Assembly: GCA_030625995.1 (NCBI GenBank)
Contig: DAOUPU010000019.1
Span: 1 to 22,514, forward strand
DNA from: Flavobacteriaceae bacterium
GTDB lineage: Bacteria > Bacteroidota > Bacteroidia > Flavobacteriales > Flavobacteriaceae
Direction of reading: 5' to 3'
Length of the DNA stretch: 22,514 bases
Shown: in pieces, positions 20,490 through 22,514 of the stretch
How positions within the stretch are numbered: position 1 is the first letter of the stretch
Layout: the number at the start of each line of letters is the position of its first letter
Notes under the pieces: model-generated
Database searches by the model: none
Told to the model about the DNA's origin: nothing
The model's input: only the letters and a program-made list of their open reading frames with translations
Made by a program: the position numbers and the translations under genes

Positions 20490-21164
20490 TTATAAACTTA
20501 TAAAGGCCACTAAGAATCCAAGTATAATTGCTATAAATTTTTTGAAGTTAAATTTGTGATTTTCAGAACTTTCAAATAGTATTGCTGTTGAAATATGTAA
20601 GAAGATTCCAATTATTATTGCATTTATTTGCGTCTCATATTCCGTAAGAAAATAAATTTTATTCCCTAATAATGAACCCAAGGGGCTCATTAGTGCGAAG
20701 AACAAAATAAACATATAGATCAAGATTTTTGGTAAACTTGATTTTTGTAAAAAAACTACCAGCACTATAGTAATAGGTATTTTATGAATCACAATTGCCC
20801 AAAGTAATTCTTGATTCGAACTTAAGCCTAAAGGTATGCCCTCTAAAAATGCATGAAGACTTAAGCTAATAAAAATTAACCACGGTATTTTCTTAGCAAA
20901 GTCATGCGAATGAACATGACCATGTTCTGCACCTTTTGAAAAAAATTCCAGTATGGTCTGTAATACTATCCCAAATAAAATAAATAATCCAATGTGTTTT
21001 TCTTGAGTCTCAAAAACTGCGGGAAGTAGATGTAAAACCGTTATAGAAAGTAAGTATGCACCACTAAAGGATAAAAACAATCGTAATAATTTGGTTTTGG
21101 GGCTTAATAAAAGGCCAAATCCGAATCCAATTATAACAGATGTAATTAGAGTTAAATATATCAT
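20490..21164 (-). CDS. ZIP family metal transporter
   Basis: This 224-residue inner-membrane protein has about eight predicted helices and should carry divalent cations such as zinc. The first six segments include IITSV-like helix 1 and the SFSGAYLLSITVLHLLP helix. A cytoplasmic-type His-rich loop, EHGHVHSH (80-87), precedes TM4, which carries SLHAFLEGIPLGL (His104, Glu108, Gly109). TM5 carries IVIHKIPITI (His127, Pro130). In well-studied ZIPs TM5 has HxxPE, but here the Glu is Ile131, so part of the binuclear metal site is missing. The short C-terminus ends inside a hydrophobic helix. The ATG overlaps the methyltransferase stop by 4 bases (ATGA), implying translational coupling. Confidence 0.85.
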   Translation of the reverse strand: MIYLTLITSVIIGFGFGLLLSPKTKLLRLFLSFSGAYLLSITVLHLLPAVFETQEKHIGLFILFGIVLQTILEFFSKGAEHGHVHSHDFAKKIPWLIFISLSLHAFLEGIPLGLSSNQELLWAIVIHKIPITIVLVVFLQKSSLPKILIYMFILFFALMSPLGSLLGNKIYFLTEYETQINAIIIGIFLHISTAILFESSENHKFNFKKFIAIILGFLVAFISL

Positions 21165-21889
21165 TGTAAAATTAAAATGAGCCTATCAGAGTTCTTTTTA
21201 TCAAATGGTGCCAGGTTGTAACTGCCAAATATACTTTTTATATTCAGTTTTGCCTCCGTGGCAAATTCTTTGGCCTTATCCAAGGTCAAACAATGTACTT
21301 TTTCCATATAATTGTGTTCCTTATTATCAGCCTTGAATGAAATTGTTTTTATTAAAAACTCACCTTGAATATACCTTTTAATGTGGAATAGGATTCCGCC
21401 CTTCTCAAAAACTTCTTCTTTTTTAAGATTATTTTTTATTTTTTCAATATTCAAAAAATCAATAACAACATGCCCGTCGGATTCAATGGCGTTTTTAAAG
21501 TTTTTTAAAACATCAATATTTGAGCTGTCTTCGTCAAAATAACCAAAACTAGTAAAAAGATTAAAAATTGCCTTGTACTTTTTACTAATTGCATGCCGCA
21601 TATCATGTACCCGAAATTGCAATGTTCTGTTCTCAAAACGTTTGGCAAAATCAATGCTGTTTTTTGAGAGGTCAGCTCCAACCACATCAAATCCTTGAGA
21701 ATTTAAAAAAACAGAATGCCTGCCTTTTCCACATGGCAAATCTAAAATTCGATCGCCTTTTTCCAATTGTAAAAAGAGAATCAAATTCTTCATAAAGAAC
21801 TCGGCTTCCTCATCATTTCGATGATCATAAAGAACATGGTAGTATTTTGTATCAAACCAATGTTCAAACCAATCAGTAGTTTTATCCAT
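21161..21889 (-). CDS. Class I SAM-dependent methyltransferase
   Basis: The chosen ATG at 21889 gives 242 residues starting MDKTTDWFEHWFDTKYYHVLY, the usual N-terminus of this Bacteroidota family. The frame extends to a TTG at 21907, but that start is less likely. Motif I for SAM binding is ILDLPCGKGRHSVFL (about 47-61), the acidic residue at the end of the second strand is in VVGADLS, and motif II/III follows in VHDMRH and AIFNLFTSFGYF. The C-terminal part contains an extra beta-sheet insert (FHIKRYIQGEFLIKTISF). The substrate is unknown. It is divergent from the THUMP methyltransferase and translationally linked to the ZIP transporter; nothing in the sequence ties their functions together. 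Confidence 0.85.
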   Translation of the reverse strand: MDKTTDWFEHWFDTKYYHVLYDHRNDEEAEFFMKNLILFLQLEKGDRILDLPCGKGRHSVFLNSQGFDVVGADLSKNSIDFAKRFENRTLQFRVHDMRHAISKKYKAIFNLFTSFGYFDEDSSNIDVLKNFKNAIESDGHVVIDFLNIEKIKNNLKKEEVFEKGGILFHIKRYIQGEFLIKTISFKADNKEHNYMEKVHCLTLDKAKEFATEAKLNIKSIFGSYNLAPFDKKNSDRLILILQ

Positions 21890-21957
21890 AATTAAATGTT
21901 CGAGCAAATGTATAAAAATAGCTCAAATTTTCAAGTGCTTATTTTAACAGCTTAGTG

Positions 21958-21965
21958 TATTTTTG
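21958..21965 (+). promoter_or_regulatory. -7 promoter box directly ahead of the THUMP methyltransferase
   Basis: TATTTTTG matches TAnnTTTG and ends only 4 bases before the first ATG (21970). If used, the transcript would begin at about that ATG, favouring leaderless translation or initiation at the downstream ATGs at 21982 or 21988. Confidence 0.4.
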
Positions 21966-21969
21966 TCAA

Positions 21970-22514
21970 ATGGAAGAAAATATGACTATGGTTGCCAAAA
22001 CCTTATTTGGTTTTGAACAGGTCTTAGCAAGAGAATTGCGTCATTTGGGGGCACAACAAATTAAGGAAGGTGTTAGAAATGTCCAATTTAAAGGAGACAA
22101 AGGATTTATGTATAAGGCTAATTTAGCTCTGAGGACTGCAATAAAAATACTCGTTCCTATCTATACTTTTCATGTTAATGATGAATTTGACCTCTATAAA
22201 AAACTTAAAAAGTTTAAATGGGAAGATTATTTAGACGAAACAAAGACCTTCGCCATAAATTCGGTAATTAATTCTGACAATTTTAGTAATTCTCTCTATG
22301 TGTCTTTAAAGAGTAAAGATGCTATTGTAGATTATTTTAGGGAGAAAACAGGAGATAGGCCCAATATTGACCTAAAACATCCTGATATACTTTTTAATGT
22401 TCATATTCAAAAAAACACATGTACAGTATCTCTGGATAGTTCAGGAGAATCATTGCATAAACGCGGCTATAAAAGTGATACAAACATAGCACCTATCAAT
22501 GAAGTACTTGCAGC
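21970..22514 (+). CDS. THUMP-domain class I rRNA methyltransferase, C-terminus cut
   Basis: The frame runs off the right edge after 181 codons. Residues 7-181 match the N-terminal ferredoxin-like and THUMP region of the RlmL/YcbY-type 23S rRNA guanine-N2 methyltransferases. Recognisable parts are MVAKTLFGFEQVLARELRHLGA, a substrate-binding RTAIKILVPIYTF strand, FAINSVINSD, VDYFREKTGDRPNID and ISLDSSGESLHKRGY (here VSLDSSGESLHKRGY), then APINEVLAA leading into the catalytic domain outside the window. The catalytic NPPY motif is therefore not visible. Alternative starts at 21982 and 21988 are open. RNA methylation of large-subunit rRNA is assumed from the family. Confidence 0.85.
   Translation, partial: MEENMTMVAKTLFGFEQVLARELRHLGAQQIKEGVRNVQFKGDKGFMYKANLALRTAIKILVPIYTFHVNDEFDLYKKLKKFKWEDYLDETKTFAINSVINSDNFSNSLYVSLKSKDAIVDYFREKTGDRPNIDLKHPDILFNVHIQKNTCTVSLDSSGESLHKRGYKSDTNIAPINEVLA

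Overview
The window looks like a chromosomal segment of a flavobacterium-like member of the Bacteroidota. The DNA is AT-rich. It carries a type IX secretion (T9SS) cargo protein with a type B sorting domain next to a PorP/SprF partner. Several genes are preceded by TAnnTTTG boxes, the -7 element of the Bacteroidota housekeeping sigma factor. ParC, ParE, RecQ, KdsD, TatC and LptB are all chromosomal housekeeping genes. No rRNA, tRNA, CRISPR array, prophage or transposase gene was seen, and no gene-free gap exceeds about 215 bases. Genus was not determined.

Layout. 1-1002 (-): truncated DUF3604 lipoprotein. 1216-3415 (-): a CysH-type sulfonucleotide reductase, a small GxxExxY (PD-(D/E)XK-like) gene and an extended-SDR epimerase; the GxxExxY gene sits in a repeat-bordered block inserted between the other two. 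3517-4116 (+): rdgB, whose last codons form a perfect 13-bp hairpin. 4124-8671 (-): parE then parC (topoisomerase IV). 8884-9642 (+): pssA (phosphatidylserine synthase). 9693-10241 (-): secreted SYLF/Ysc84 protein, sharing a terminator with pssA. 10456-14907 (+): a three-gene surface module made of a 1058-residue SprB-like protein, its PorP/SprF partner and a small exported PepSY-like protein, ended by a strong terminator. 14970-18154 (-): kdsD, tatC, ydeI-like and lptB, a tightly spaced envelope operon. 18287-20485 (+): recQ. 20490-21889 (-): methyltransferase and ZIP transporter, overlapping by 4 bases. 21970-end (+): truncated THUMP-type rRNA methyltransferase.

How the genes work together: ParC and ParE form one enzyme. 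KdsD (Kdo synthesis) and LptB (lipopolysaccharide export) serve the outer membrane, and TatC exports folded proteins. The SprB-like protein should be exported and anchored by T9SS with its SprF-like partner.

The most unusual structure is at 2151-2741. A small predicted nuclease gene is bracketed by inverted ~27-bp repeats. Beside it lies a second copy of the repeat plus the first ten codons of the same gene, joined directly to the element's 3' tail. This resembles an autonomous-looking element next to its own internally deleted (MITE-like) derivative. Other points of interest are a RecQ without its zinc-binding cysteines, a ParC tail ending in a sliding-clamp-like motif, back-to-back promoters between kdsD and recQ, and a palindrome that has extended RdgB.
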